Assembly: GCF_003149455.1 (NCBI RefSeq)
Contig: NZ_QFFK01000004.1
Location: 186,001 to 250,000, forward strand
Direction of reading: 5' to 3'
DNA from: Chitinophaga deserti
GTDB taxonomy: Bacteria > Bacteroidota > Bacteroidia > Chitinophagales > Chitinophagaceae
Length of the DNA stretch: 64,000 nt
Shown: one piece after another, positions 35,028-43,095 of the stretch
How positions within the stretch are numbered: position 1 is the first letter of the stretch
How the letters are laid out: every line of letters begins with the position of its first letter
Program-made: the position numbers and the translations under genes
The notes under the pieces: model-generated
What the model was told of the DNA's origin: nothing
Databases searched by the model: none
What the model saw: only the letters and a program-made list of their open reading frames with translations

Positions 35028-37001
35028 ATGAAGCATATAATTAAAAAAGCGGCGATGTGCCTGCTGCCACTGATGGCGCAACTGTCTTCCTCCGCGCAGG
35101 AAACGCCGAAAGAAGAAGACTATTTCCGCATCCTGAAAGTAAGCGCACCGGAAGGTACCCTGCTGGAAGTTGGCGGCCTCACCGTACTGCCTAACGGCGA
35201 CCTTGGTGTGGCAACCCGCCGTGGCGACGTATTTATCGTAGAGAATCCCGGCAGCCGCCGCCCGCACTTCCGTAAGTTCGCCAGCGGTCTCCACGAGATA
35301 CTCGGCCTCACTTACAAGAACGGCGACCTTTACTGCGCACAGCGTGGTGAGCTTACCCGGCTTTCCGATACCAACAACGACGGTAAGGCAGACGTTTATG
35401 AAACTGTTTACGCCTGGCCGCTTTCCGGTCACTATCATGAATACAGCTTCGGCCCTAAACTGGCGCCCGATGGCTCTTTCTTCGTATCCGGCAACGTTGC
35501 TTTCGGTAACGAAGAATGGTGGCGTGGTGAAAGCCGCGTTCCCTGGCGCGGATGGGTGATGCACATCTCTCCCGATGGCAGCCATATGGAGCCCTGGGCT
35601 ACCGGTATGCGCTCTCCCTGTGGCCTTGGTATGATCGACGGTGAACTGTTCTATTCTGAGAACCAGGGCGACTGGATGGGTTCCGGTGGTATCTGGCAGG
35701 TGAAGAAAGGCGACTTCGTAGGTCACCCCGCCGGCCTCCGCTGGTCAGACATGCCCAATTCTCCCATCAAACTGAAAGAAGAAGATTTATACAAACAGGT
35801 AGACCAGCGCCGTATCCGCAACGCGGAAGGCCGTATGGTGAAACCTGAGAACGTGGTGAACGAAGAATTCAAAACGCTTTACGAAGTGAAGAAAGCCATC
35901 CCGCAGATCAAACTGCCGGCTGTATGGCTGCCTCACGGTGTACTGGGTATCTCCAACTCTGAGATCCTGCCGATTCCTGAAAACACATTCGGACCTTTTG
36001 CCGGTCAGACGCTCGTGGGCGATCAGGGCCAGAGCAAGATCATGCGTGTGGTACTGGAAAAAGTGAAAGGCGAATACCAGGGTGTGGCGTTTGATTTCAG
36101 AACCGGCTTCCAGTCGGGCGTACTGCGTATGGCCTGGGGTAAAGACGGCTCGCTGTATGTAGGTGAAACCAACCGCGGATGGGGTTCTGCCGGTGATGCC
36201 AACGAAGGTTTGCAGCGCCTGGTGTGGAATAACCGCATCCCCTTTGAAATGCACACCGTAAAAGCCATGCCCGATGGTTTCGAGATCACGTTTACCATGC
36301 CGGTAGACAAGAAATCGGCTTCCGACCTGGCATCTTACTCCATCGAAAGCTTCATTTACAAATACCACCCTGTTTATGGCAGTCCTACCGTTAACCCCGA
36401 AAAGTGCGAAGTGAAAGGTGTGAAAGTTTCGGAAGATGGTATGAAAGTGCGCCTCATCGTGAACAACCTGCGCCAGTACTACATCCACAATATTTCTGTA
36501 GATGGAGTGCGTGAGAAGGATTACTTCTATTCCGCCGTGCATCCCAACGCCTATTACACGCTGAACAACATTCCTGACGGCGCTAAGCTGGCCATGAGTG
36601 AAGTGAGCACCCGTAATTCCGCGAAGGAAGCTGAAGCAGCTGCCGCCAAAGCGAAAGCCGCTGAAGCCGCTAAGCCTAAAACTGCCGGCAGCAAAACCGC
36701 AGTGAAGGAAGGTGAAACCGCAGCCGTAAAAGCCGCGCCTAAAGTGCCTACTTACGAAGAAGTGAAGCCCCTGTTGCTGAAGTACACCTGCGCTGCCTGC
36801 CATAATGCAGACAAGAAGCAGGTAGGCCCCGCATTCAAGGACATCGCCAAGAAGAAGTACACCAACGAAATGATGGTGAAGCTGATCTACAACCCGAACC
36901 CGGAAAACTGGCCCGGCTATGCTACCGAGATGCCGCCAATGCCCCAGGTTCCCCGCGCCGATGCTCTCCGCATCGCCAGCTGGATCAACTCACTGAAGTG
37001 A
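35028..37001 (+). CDS. Sorbosone-dehydrogenase-like propeller with C-terminal cytochrome c domain
   Basis: 657 residues. Signal peptide (about 1-23), then a six-bladed-propeller domain of the glucose/sorbosone dehydrogenase / membrane-bound dehydrogenase type (GGLTVLPNGDLGVATRRGDVFIVENPG ... GMRSPCGLGMIDGELFYSENQGDW ... WLPHGVLGISNSEILP, to about 400). A beta domain and an Ala/Lys-rich linker (about 525-570) lead to a small class I cytochrome c: haem motif CAACH at 588-592 and likely Met ligand in TEMPPMP near 635-638. It should work in the periplasm and pass electrons to the respiratory chain. It forms a two-gene operon with the DUF1080 protein and ends at a very strong terminator. The oxidised substrate is unknown; glycosides are the best guess. 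Confidence 0.85.
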   Translation: MKHIIKKAAMCLLPLMAQLSSSAQETPKEEDYFRILKVSAPEGTLLEVGGLTVLPNGDLGVATRRGDVFIVENPGSRRPHFRKFASGLHEILGLTYKNGDLYCAQRGELTRLSDTNNDGKADVYETVYAWPLSGHYHEYSFGPKLAPDGSFFVSGNVAFGNEEWWRGESRVPWRGWVMHISPDGSHMEPWATGMRSPCGLGMIDGELFYSENQGDWMGSGGIWQVKKGDFVGHPAGLRWSDMPNSPIKLKEEDLYKQVDQRRIRNAEGRMVKPENVVNEEFKTLYEVKKAIPQIKLPAVWLPHGVLGISNSEILPIPENTFGPFAGQTLVGDQGQSKIMRVVLEKVKGEYQGVAFDFRTGFQSGVLRMAWGKDGSLYVGETNRGWGSAGDANEGLQRLVWNNRIPFEMHTVKAMPDGFEITFTMPVDKKSASDLASYSIESFIYKYHPVYGSPTVNPEKCEVKGVKVSEDGMKVRLIVNNLRQYYIHNISVDGVREKDYFYSAVHPNAYYTLNNIPDGAKLAMSEVSTRNSAKEAEAAAAKAKAAEAAKPKTAGSKTAVKEGETAAVKAAPKVPTYEEVKPLLLKYTCAACHNADKKQVGPAFKDIAKKKYTNEMMVKLIYNPNPENWPGYATEMPPMPQVPRADALRIASWINSLK

Positions 37002-37028
37002 TAATTTAATTCGGAATGCAATACCCCG

Positions 37029-37066
37029 CGGCGGAAGACCTTCAGGTTTTCCGCCGTTTTTTTTTT
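37029..37066 (+). terminator. Strong intrinsic terminator of the DUF1080-cytochrome operon
   Basis: CGGCGGAA (37029-37036) pairs with TTCCGCCG (37049-37056), followed by ten T (37057-37066). Confidence 0.9.
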
Positions 37067-37094
37067 CTCAAAATGAGACTTTTTTTGTCACCGG

Positions 37095-37112
37095 ATACAC
37101 CCCTGGGGGTAT
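37095..37112. promoter_or_regulatory. C4/G5 palindrome, possible metal-regulator-type operator
   Basis: ATACACCCCTGGGGGTAT, a near-palindrome, lies 29 bp behind a terminator and about 190 bp ahead of the AraC-like gene. Its complement shares TACCCCCAGGGG with a site at 58051-58062. The form resembles operators of the CsoR/RcnR family, but no such regulator gene lies in the window. The rest of the 300-bp gap shows an AT-rich stretch with no gene. Confidence 0.35.
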
Positions 37113-37301
37113 GTTTTTGCATTATAGTTATGACCTACCTTAAAACTGCTTAAGATTTTTTTCTCCAAGTTAACTTTTGCGGGCTGAAGAGAGCCCGGGC
37201 AAGACGTGTTGCTAACTATGAGAACCCCGTTTTACATTTTTTTCCAATTTGCTTCAGGCAATTCAGCGACCGCAATTTGAACCGTTTAAAATCAATGTGG
37301 T

Positions 37302-38312
37302 ATGGATATGCCTTTACTGCCAACCAAAACGCTGTGGATTGATTCTCCGCCTGTGGAATCATTACCAGTAGCCAGCATGCCCAAAGATCAACTGAAGGGC
37401 CTTTTACCTTTCGCAAGGATATATGTAGACAAAAATGATGAGGATAAGGATGACTGCAAAATTGTAACTCAGGAGGTTCCCCTGGGGCCTATTTCCATGT
37501 GGTTTCACCATGTAGCGCCCAAAGCATCCATGATCCTGTTTCCCCAGACACCATTCCGTAATGTGATCCTCCATGTAATGCTCGGCAGCCCCGTTCGCGT
37601 ACTGATGGGAAATGGCCGGCTTACCGATCTCCGGAACCAGCGGATGGATCTTTTTAACCTGTTGGATTACCTCAACACCGTTCCGCTGGAAGAAGGGCAG
37701 TGTTTCGACAGCTTCCATATCAATTTCAGGCCAGATGCAGCCCCTGAACTGATCAGGCAGTTTCCTGAACTGAAAGACCTCATAACGGAGGATATCCTGA
37801 AGGGAGAAGGGCGGCTGAACACCCGGTCTGTTTTCTTCAACGAAGTGTGCCAGCGTACACTGAAACAAATCCTCTGCTGCAAACAGATAGGGGATACGGC
37901 AGAATACTTCCTGCGCAGGCAGGTGGTGAACATCCTTACCGTTTTCCTGCGTACCATGCAGATGGGCAGTGCAGCCTACCGGCTGTCTACCAAAAACCGG
38001 TTGAAGACTGCCGCCTGCTACCATTTTCTCCGCAGGAACTTTACCGGCCAGCATTCAGCGGAAAGCCTTTCGCAACGCTTTTCTCTAGAGCCTGATCTGC
38101 TGGAAGCCTGCTTCTGCGCCCGTTATGGCCGTACCATCCAGGAATTTATCCTCGACCGGCGGATGAATGTGGCGTATCATGCACTGATGCGGACTAAAGC
38201 GAGCTTTTCCACGATTGCCGCGGATACGGGATTTGAAACCGTGGCGGCCTTCCGGATTGCTTTCAGAAAATATTACAGGGTAGAGCCCGTGCACCTGATA
38301 AAGGCGCAGTAA
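37302..38312 (+). CDS. AraC-family-like transcriptional regulator
   Basis: 336 residues. The N-terminal about 230 residues show a sensor-like region with FDSFHINFRPDAAPELIRQFPEL. The C-terminal part is an AraC-type double HTH: SAESLSQRFSLEPDLLEACFCARYG for the first unit and FSTIAADTGFETVAAFRIAFRKYYRVEP for the second, which carries the usual family signature in degenerate form. It is a single-gene unit with terminators on both sides. Nothing in the surroundings fixes its target; the oxidase operon upstream and the OmpA gene downstream are both separated by terminators. Confidence 0.8.
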   Translation: MDMPLLPTKTLWIDSPPVESLPVASMPKDQLKGLLPFARIYVDKNDEDKDDCKIVTQEVPLGPISMWFHHVAPKASMILFPQTPFRNVILHVMLGSPVRVLMGNGRLTDLRNQRMDLFNLLDYLNTVPLEEGQCFDSFHINFRPDAAPELIRQFPELKDLITEDILKGEGRLNTRSVFFNEVCQRTLKQILCCKQIGDTAEYFLRRQVVNILTVFLRTMQMGSAAYRLSTKNRLKTAACYHFLRRNFTGQHSAESLSQRFSLEPDLLEACFCARYGRTIQEFILDRRMNVAYHALMRTKASFSTIAADTGFETVAAFRIAFRKYYRVEPVHLIKAQ

Positions 38313-38371
38313 GGCACACCATTTCCTATGATAAAACCAGTATAGTATCCGGGTCCCGGATAGCTATATAA

Positions 38372-38403
38372 GGGGCTTGTCCGGCAGGACAACCCCTTTT
38401 TTT
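38372..38403 (+). terminator. Intrinsic terminator of the AraC-like gene
   Basis: GGGG-c-TTGTCC (38372-38382) pairs with GGACAA-CCCC (38387-38396), loop GGCA, then seven T. A TTG codon in this stem opens a longer frame for the following gene, which shows that start to be false. Confidence 0.88.
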
Positions 38404-38454
38404 CTACACGTAAGCTCCTTTCTTACAAACAATTCGGGGGGAAACAGGGTTATT

Positions 38455-40194
38455 ATGTCAGGTTACATGAAAAACGATCTGATGTGTAAAAAACCTCATT
38501 TCCGCACCCTCTTACTGCTCGGGTGCGTATTAACCGTATCCGCCTCCGCGCAGCAACAGCCTACTTACGAACAGTTGGGAGACCGCTACTTCGTGACCTG
38601 GCAATACGCCAAAGCCGCCCCGGTATACGATAAACTGGCCCGTCATAAAAAGGCAAAGCCTTATGTATTTTACCGCCAAGGTTATTGCGCTGAAATGACG
38701 GGTAACGTTCCCGGTGCTATAGCCGCTTACCGTAACTGTCTGACCAGGGACCCTGCGGGCGACAGTCTGTGGATCCGCATCGGCGACCTCTTCAAAACGC
38801 AGGAACAATACGACTCCGCCCGGCAGGCATATGCCCGTTACCCCGGAGGAGGCCCACAGGCTGGCAGGGTGAAGGTGCGAATGGACGGATGTGATTCTGC
38901 ACTGGTATGGCTGGCCAGCCCCCAAACGGTACGTATAAGGAACGAAGACCGTATCAATACTACCTTCTCCGACTGGGGCGCTTTCCGGCACCAGCAGCAG
39001 CTGGTATACACCTCTAATTTTAACCGTCTCAACAGTATAGACCAGCGTATTTCCCGGCAAACGGATGAGCCTTACTTCGCAGTGTTCCGCTGGAACGATG
39101 CCAAGGCCGATGCTAACCGGGTGAATGTGGATGATCTGGCGCAGGTACTGAATGTGAGCCGCTTCCATGCAGGCCCCGTAAGTTACCCGCAAATAGGAGA
39201 TACGGCATACCTTACCGTGAGCCGCCCCGGCAGGCCTGAGAGCGAAAGGATGGGGTGGAAGCGTGCGTTGAGAGTGGGCACCCGGCGGCTGGAGCTGTTC
39301 CAGATATCAGGAGAAACTATTACTCCATTCCCTTATAACGATCCCGCGCATTATTCCACCGGCCATGCAGCCCTGAGCCCCGACGGTAAAACGCTGTACT
39401 TCGTATCTGACAGGCCGGGTGGTTTCGGAGGTACCGATATCTGGTACACTACCCGTGGTGCCAATGGCGGCTGGGAAGCTCCGGTGAATTGCGGGGCTGC
39501 TATCAATACAGTAGACGATGAACTGTTCCCCGTATTCCAGCCCGATGGTGCACTCACTTTTGCCAGCGAAGGGCATGCGGGCATGGGGGGACTGGATATA
39601 TTCCATACCACCGGCAGTTTAACCACGTGGACTACGCCGCGTAATATGCGCCCGCCATACAACTCCGGCCGTGATGACTTTCACCTGATCGTATCGGATT
39701 CACTGAATGGATATTTCGCATCCGACAGGCCGGGTGGTAAAGGCAGTGATGATGTGTATACTTTTGCTATTATCCCCCCGCCGCCACCGCCACCTCCTCC
39801 TCCGCCACCACCTCCACCGCCTCCGAAGAAAGGCGAGGTGTTTGTGCTGAAAGATCTCTACTACGACTTCGACAAATACGCCATCCGATATCCGGACGCC
39901 ACGCATGTGCTGGACTCGCTGGTGATCATTTTAAGGGATTACCCCACGATGCGCATTTCATTGGAATCGCATACAGACAGCAGGGGTAATAATGCCTACA
40001 ATATGCGGCTTTCAGAACGCCGTGCAGAATCTGCCGTGCAGTATCTCGTACAGCAGGGCATAGCGCGGGACAGGCTGGAATGGAAAGGATATGGAGAATC
40101 GAAACCGGTGAACCTATGTGTGGATGGAATGCAGTGTACGGAAGAAGAACATCAGGCTAACCGCCGTACCGAAGTGAGGATACTGTCGGAATAA
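38455..40194 (+). CDS. OmpA-family outer-membrane protein with TPR, PD40 repeats and polyproline linker
   Basis: 579 residues from the ATG at 38455; 38467 is also possible. The longer open frame to 38377 begins inside a terminator and is rejected. Signal peptide (LLLLGCVLTVSASA), TPR-like repeats (about 30-110), WD40-like/PD40 repeats (HAALSPDGKTLYFVSDRPGGFGGTDIW; FPVFQPDGALTFASEGHAGMGGLDIF; GYFASDRPGGKGSDDVYTF), then 17 consecutive prolines. The C-terminal OmpA domain (about 460-575) has LYYDFDKYAIRYPD, SLESHTDSRGNNAYNMRLSERRAESA and NRRTEVRIL, so it should bind peptidoglycan. This is the layout of the Bacteroidota PorE/OmpA-like type IX-associated family, but no other secretion gene is adjacent, so a structural or anchoring role is the safer reading. 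Confidence 0.88.
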   Translation: MSGYMKNDLMCKKPHFRTLLLLGCVLTVSASAQQQPTYEQLGDRYFVTWQYAKAAPVYDKLARHKKAKPYVFYRQGYCAEMTGNVPGAIAAYRNCLTRDPAGDSLWIRIGDLFKTQEQYDSARQAYARYPGGGPQAGRVKVRMDGCDSALVWLASPQTVRIRNEDRINTTFSDWGAFRHQQQLVYTSNFNRLNSIDQRISRQTDEPYFAVFRWNDAKADANRVNVDDLAQVLNVSRFHAGPVSYPQIGDTAYLTVSRPGRPESERMGWKRALRVGTRRLELFQISGETITPFPYNDPAHYSTGHAALSPDGKTLYFVSDRPGGFGGTDIWYTTRGANGGWEAPVNCGAAINTVDDELFPVFQPDGALTFASEGHAGMGGLDIFHTTGSLTTWTTPRNMRPPYNSGRDDFHLIVSDSLNGYFASDRPGGKGSDDVYTFAIIPPPPPPPPPPPPPPPPPKKGEVFVLKDLYYDFDKYAIRYPDATHVLDSLVIILRDYPTMRISLESHTDSRGNNAYNMRLSERRAESAVQYLVQQGIARDRLEWKGYGESKPVNLCVDGMQCTEEEHQANRRTEVRILSE

Positions 40195-40216
40195 AATCTG
40201 TATTTACTATAAACGC

Positions 40217-40254
40217 ACAAAAGGCCGTCTCAATCACATGAGGCGGCCTTTTGC
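40217..40254. terminator. Bidirectional terminator
   Basis: AAAAGGCCGTCTCA (from 40219) pairs with TGAGgCGGCCTTTT with one bulge. The A and T ends serve both the OmpA gene and the convergent DUF4349 gene. Confidence 0.85.
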
Positions 40255-40307
40255 ATTTGTAGCAATCAATAAAGTTGGTGCTAATTCCTGTGATTGGCTT
40301 TCAAAAC

Positions 40308-41228
40308 TCAGGCATTAGGCTTTTGCTGCGTGGCAGCACGCAGGCGGGGATACCATCTGCGATACGCATACCAGGTGAAGGCTGCGGTGAGCAACAGGGG
40401 CCAGATGTTGAGGAAGAACATGAGCACGGCGCGGAAGCCTTCCAGCCCGTTACGCAAAGCGAGCAATGCATCTGTCCAGAAGTAACTGCGCGCCATGCGT
40501 TCGGGATCGGGAACGATGCTGACGATGGCCAGATCGGGCTGGTGGAGGTACACAGTGAGGGTGGAATATGCCACCTGATTGTCGATACCGAGGTTTTCGA
40601 TAGTACGGGTAATCGCGCCTCGCTGCGACTCTTCTTCATACTGGCGAACATCCAGTTCTTTGTTTGCTTTTGTGTGATTCAAGGGGCGGTCCTGCGTACG
40701 GGCGGCATCGTTGAGGAGTTTGTTCTGCAGATGGGTGAGGGCCACGTCTTTGTCGCTGCGGGTACGTGAATCAACAAACACGGCCATACCCGTCAGTGCA
40801 TTCACTACAGAATCCATCATACTAACCGGAACGCGTAAACGCATAGTGGCTTCCGGCGAGTACCAGGATACGCGGCGCAGGGAATCGCTGGTGTAGCGTG
40901 CGGTGGTCTGGTGGCCGGGAGATTGTTTGATATCACTTTCTTCCACGATGCCACCGGCGCGGGTTACGAGCTGTTCCATGCGCACTGCGGTTTGCACCAC
41001 GTTGTCTACACGCAACCGGAGATCCGCAGTTTTAATACGCTTTTCAGGAATGGCGGATGCAGCAGCAGTTGTATCTTTCGCTGCCGCAGCATCAGCAGCT
41101 TCCGCAGGTGCAGTAGCCTGAGTGTCGGCGGAAGATTCGCTGTGATTGTGCTTGTAATTGCCTGCACAGGCATAGAGGGTCAGTACGGGCAACAGCGCGG
41201 CTGCCCACAACATGGAATGACGTTGCAT
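40308..41228 (-). CDS. DUF4349 family lipoprotein
   Basis: 306 residues. Lipoprotein signal (lipobox LYAC, Cys21), an Ala/Thr-rich low-complexity linker (about 30-62), then the DUF4349 core: KRIKTADLRLRVDNVVQTAVRMEQLVTRAGGIVEESD, MRLRVPVSMMDSVVNALTG and the coiled-coil-prone middle (RTQDRPLNHTKANKELDVRQYEEE). A hydrophobic segment near the C-terminus (LMFFLNIWPLLLTAAFTWY) is followed by a basic tail. The family is widespread; its molecular role is not established, and an envelope-stress or polymer-related function is sometimes assumed from context. It is a single gene, convergent with the OmpA gene and 64 bp downstream of the LLM oxidoreductase in the same direction. Confidence 0.82.
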   Translation of the reverse strand: MQRHSMLWAAALLPVLTLYACAGNYKHNHSESSADTQATAPAEAADAAAAKDTTAAASAIPEKRIKTADLRLRVDNVVQTAVRMEQLVTRAGGIVEESDIKQSPGHQTTARYTSDSLRRVSWYSPEATMRLRVPVSMMDSVVNALTGMAVFVDSRTRSDKDVALTHLQNKLLNDAARTQDRPLNHTKANKELDVRQYEEESQRGAITRTIENLGIDNQVAYSTLTVYLHQPDLAIVSIVPDPERMARSYFWTDALLALRNGLEGFRAVLMFFLNIWPLLLTAAFTWYAYRRWYPRLRAATQQKPNA

Positions 41229-41292
41229 AGAGTGGTGGATTTACCCTTTATACGCAACGCCTCAGAAAAGTAACCTTAGCGAAATGTTAAAA

Positions 41293-42309
41293 TCAGTTGC
41301 GGGCCTGAAGGCCGAATACTTTGGCGAGCAGCCGGAACGATTCCATCCGTTCGTCCTGGTTCTCTGCGATGGTGCTGATCACTGCTTCGTCTACTTCATA
41401 CGTTTCGCACATAGCGGTGATCTTCGCTTTCACTTCTTCCGGAGATCCGCACACCATACGGCGGCGGTTGTAGTTCACACGCAGTTGTTCATCGGGCATG
41501 TATTCCATGTCGCGGATTTCCTCGTAGGAGGGGAGGGCGGTATCGCGGCCACGTTCTATCTGCATGAGGCGGTAATCCATGATGGTTTGCCAGCGCTCTA
41601 CAGTTTCCGGACTTTCGGAAGTAAACGCGAATATGCCGAAGTTGGCGAGGGGAGCAGCGAGGGTGGCGGAAGGTTTGAATTCTTTCCGGTATTGATGTAC
41701 TACCTCGGGCCCGCCGCTGGGATTAATGAAATGCGCGAAGGAAAGCGCGGTACCGAAGTGGGATGCCACGCTGGCACTGCCGCCTGAAGAGGTGAGCAGC
41801 CATATGGGCGGAGCGGTTTCCGTTTGCGGCATGGCCTTCACTTTTTCGTACAGCGTGCCTTCGGGCGCATTATCGGTCAGGAAATGCTGGAGGTCCATGA
41901 TCTGCTGCACAAAATCCTTATCGCTGAAAGTGTTCTGCGGATTAAGGATGCGGGAAGTGAGGCGGTCGCCACCGGGTGCACGGCCTACTCCCAGATCGAT
42001 GCGCCCGGGAGCAAGGGCTTCCAGCATGCGGAAGTTCTCTGCTACTTTCAGGGAGCTGTGGTTGGGAAGCATTACTCCGGCGGAGCCGAGGCGGATGTGT
42101 TGGGTATGTGCGGAGAGGAAGGCCAGCAATACCTCCGGTGTAGAGCCGGCGATGGTGGCAATATTGTGATGCTCCGATACCCAGAACCGGGAATACCCCA
42201 GTTGATCTGCGAGTTGTGCCAAAGCCATGGTTTCCAGCATGGTGTCTCTTACAGTGCTGCCGGTCCGGATAACGGACTGGTCCAGCACACTCAATTTTAT
42301 CTGCGTCAT
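41293..42309 (-). CDS. LLM-class flavin-dependent oxidoreductase (luciferase-like monooxygenase)
   Basis: 338 residues, the usual length for the class. The TIM-barrel pattern is clear: LSVLDQSVIRTGSTVRDTMLETMALAQLADQLGYSRFWVSEHHN, STPEVLLAFLSAHTQHIRLGSAGVMLPNHSSLKVAENF, LAPGRIDLGVGRAPGGDRLT, and the C-terminal CGSPEEVKAKI. These are features of the MsnO8-type LLM subfamily, which uses FMN (often supplied reduced by a partner) for oxidations of varied small molecules. No partner reductase or pathway gene is adjacent. It is divergent from the locus 2 sigma factor. The substrate is unknown. Confidence 0.9.
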   Translation of the reverse strand: MTQIKLSVLDQSVIRTGSTVRDTMLETMALAQLADQLGYSRFWVSEHHNIATIAGSTPEVLLAFLSAHTQHIRLGSAGVMLPNHSSLKVAENFRMLEALAPGRIDLGVGRAPGGDRLTSRILNPQNTFSDKDFVQQIMDLQHFLTDNAPEGTLYEKVKAMPQTETAPPIWLLTSSGGSASVASHFGTALSFAHFINPSGGPEVVHQYRKEFKPSATLAAPLANFGIFAFTSESPETVERWQTIMDYRLMQIERGRDTALPSYEEIRDMEYMPDEQLRVNYNRRRMVCGSPEEVKAKITAMCETYEVDEAVISTIAENQDERMESFRLLAKVFGLQARN

Positions 42310-42370
42310 CTGCTGTCGGGTTAAATCCTTTCCGGCAAAACCGGGGTATAAATGTAGGATTTATGGAGGA

Positions 42371-42401
42371 TTTGGGGATTAACCGTTTTTTCCTAGATTT
42401 A
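42371..42401 (+). promoter_or_regulatory. Housekeeping-type promoter of the locus 2 sigma gene
   Basis: TTTG (42371-42374), a 19-bp spacer, and TAGATTTA (42394-42401) match the Bacteroidota -33 TTTG / -7 TAnnTTTG consensus except for the last base. The start codon follows 32 bp later. This is the best-formed plus-strand promoter found in the window. Confidence 0.6.
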
Positions 42402-42433
42402 CATTGAACCAGACAACCAAAATTTAAGATCGC

Positions 42434-43048
42434 ATGGATAGCAATCTATCCGGGGCGGAAGTGCTGGAACGGATGAAGAACGGCGACGAGCAAGCTTTTG
42501 CAGCTGTTTACCGGCAGTATCACCCGGCCCTCTATCTCTTTATTCTGCGTTATTGCAAGGTTCCTTCACTGGCGGAGGATCTTGTGCACGATGTTTTCCT
42601 GAAAGTCTGGGAAATCCGCCACCGCATCCAGCCCGATCTCCCTTTCGGCGGTTATTTATACCGCATTGCCCGTAATCATGTATTAAAGACCCTTCAGCGG
42701 GCTGCTACCGACCGCAACCTGCGGGAGCAGATACTTTTCCAGCTGAGTGCCGTTACAGGCAGCCAGGCGGAACAGGAAGTGCAAAGCAGGGAATACGACC
42801 GCCTGTTCCATGAAGCCCTGAACCAGATGCCCCCGCAGCGGCTGAACGTGTTCCGCCTCTGCCGGCAGGAAGGGCGCACCTACGACGAAGCCGCGGCCAT
42901 ACTGGGTATTTCCCGCAATGCGGTTAAGAAGCATATGGTGCTGGGCATGCGTTTCATCCACGATTACATGTTCCGCTACGGCGGTATTTCCCTCTCCCTC
43001 GTTTTCTATTACAAAAATTTTTTTCCGGACGGGGTACCCTCTTTTTAA
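42434..43048 (+). CDS. FecI-type ECF sigma factor (locus 2)
   Basis: 204 residues. Region 2 (QAFAAVYRQYHPALYLFILRYC, LAEDLVHDVFLKVWE) and region 4 (LPPQ-type turn MPPQRLNVFRLCRQEGRTYDEAAAILGISRNAVKKHMVLGM) are both clear. As in locus 1 the C-terminus is hydrophobic (ISLSLVFYYKNFF). It is 47 bp upstream of fecR and starts the beta-glucan locus. The promoter upstream is of housekeeping type, so the sigma is probably made constitutively and controlled by its anti-sigma. The role follows from gene order. Confidence 0.92.
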   Translation: MDSNLSGAEVLERMKNGDEQAFAAVYRQYHPALYLFILRYCKVPSLAEDLVHDVFLKVWEIRHRIQPDLPFGGYLYRIARNHVLKTLQRAATDRNLREQILFQLSAVTGSQAEQEVQSREYDRLFHEALNQMPPQRLNVFRLCRQEGRTYDEAAAILGISRNAVKKHMVLGMRFIHDYMFRYGGISLSLVFYYKNFFPDGVPSF

Positions 43049-43095
43049 TTTCCGGGATATAATATACAGGTACCACGTTAAAGGCGCCTGCTGAT

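Noticed and set aside
34383..35726. Long open frame of 447 codons on the minus strand opposite the DUF1080 and cytochrome genes
   Set aside because: It spans two real genes with signal peptides and clear domains, has no recognisable motif itself and is explained by the strong codon bias of the plus-strand genes.
38377..38454. N-terminal extension of the OmpA-family protein starting at a TTG
   Set aside because: The start lies inside the intrinsic terminator of the preceding gene, and the signal peptide begins only after the ATG at 38455.
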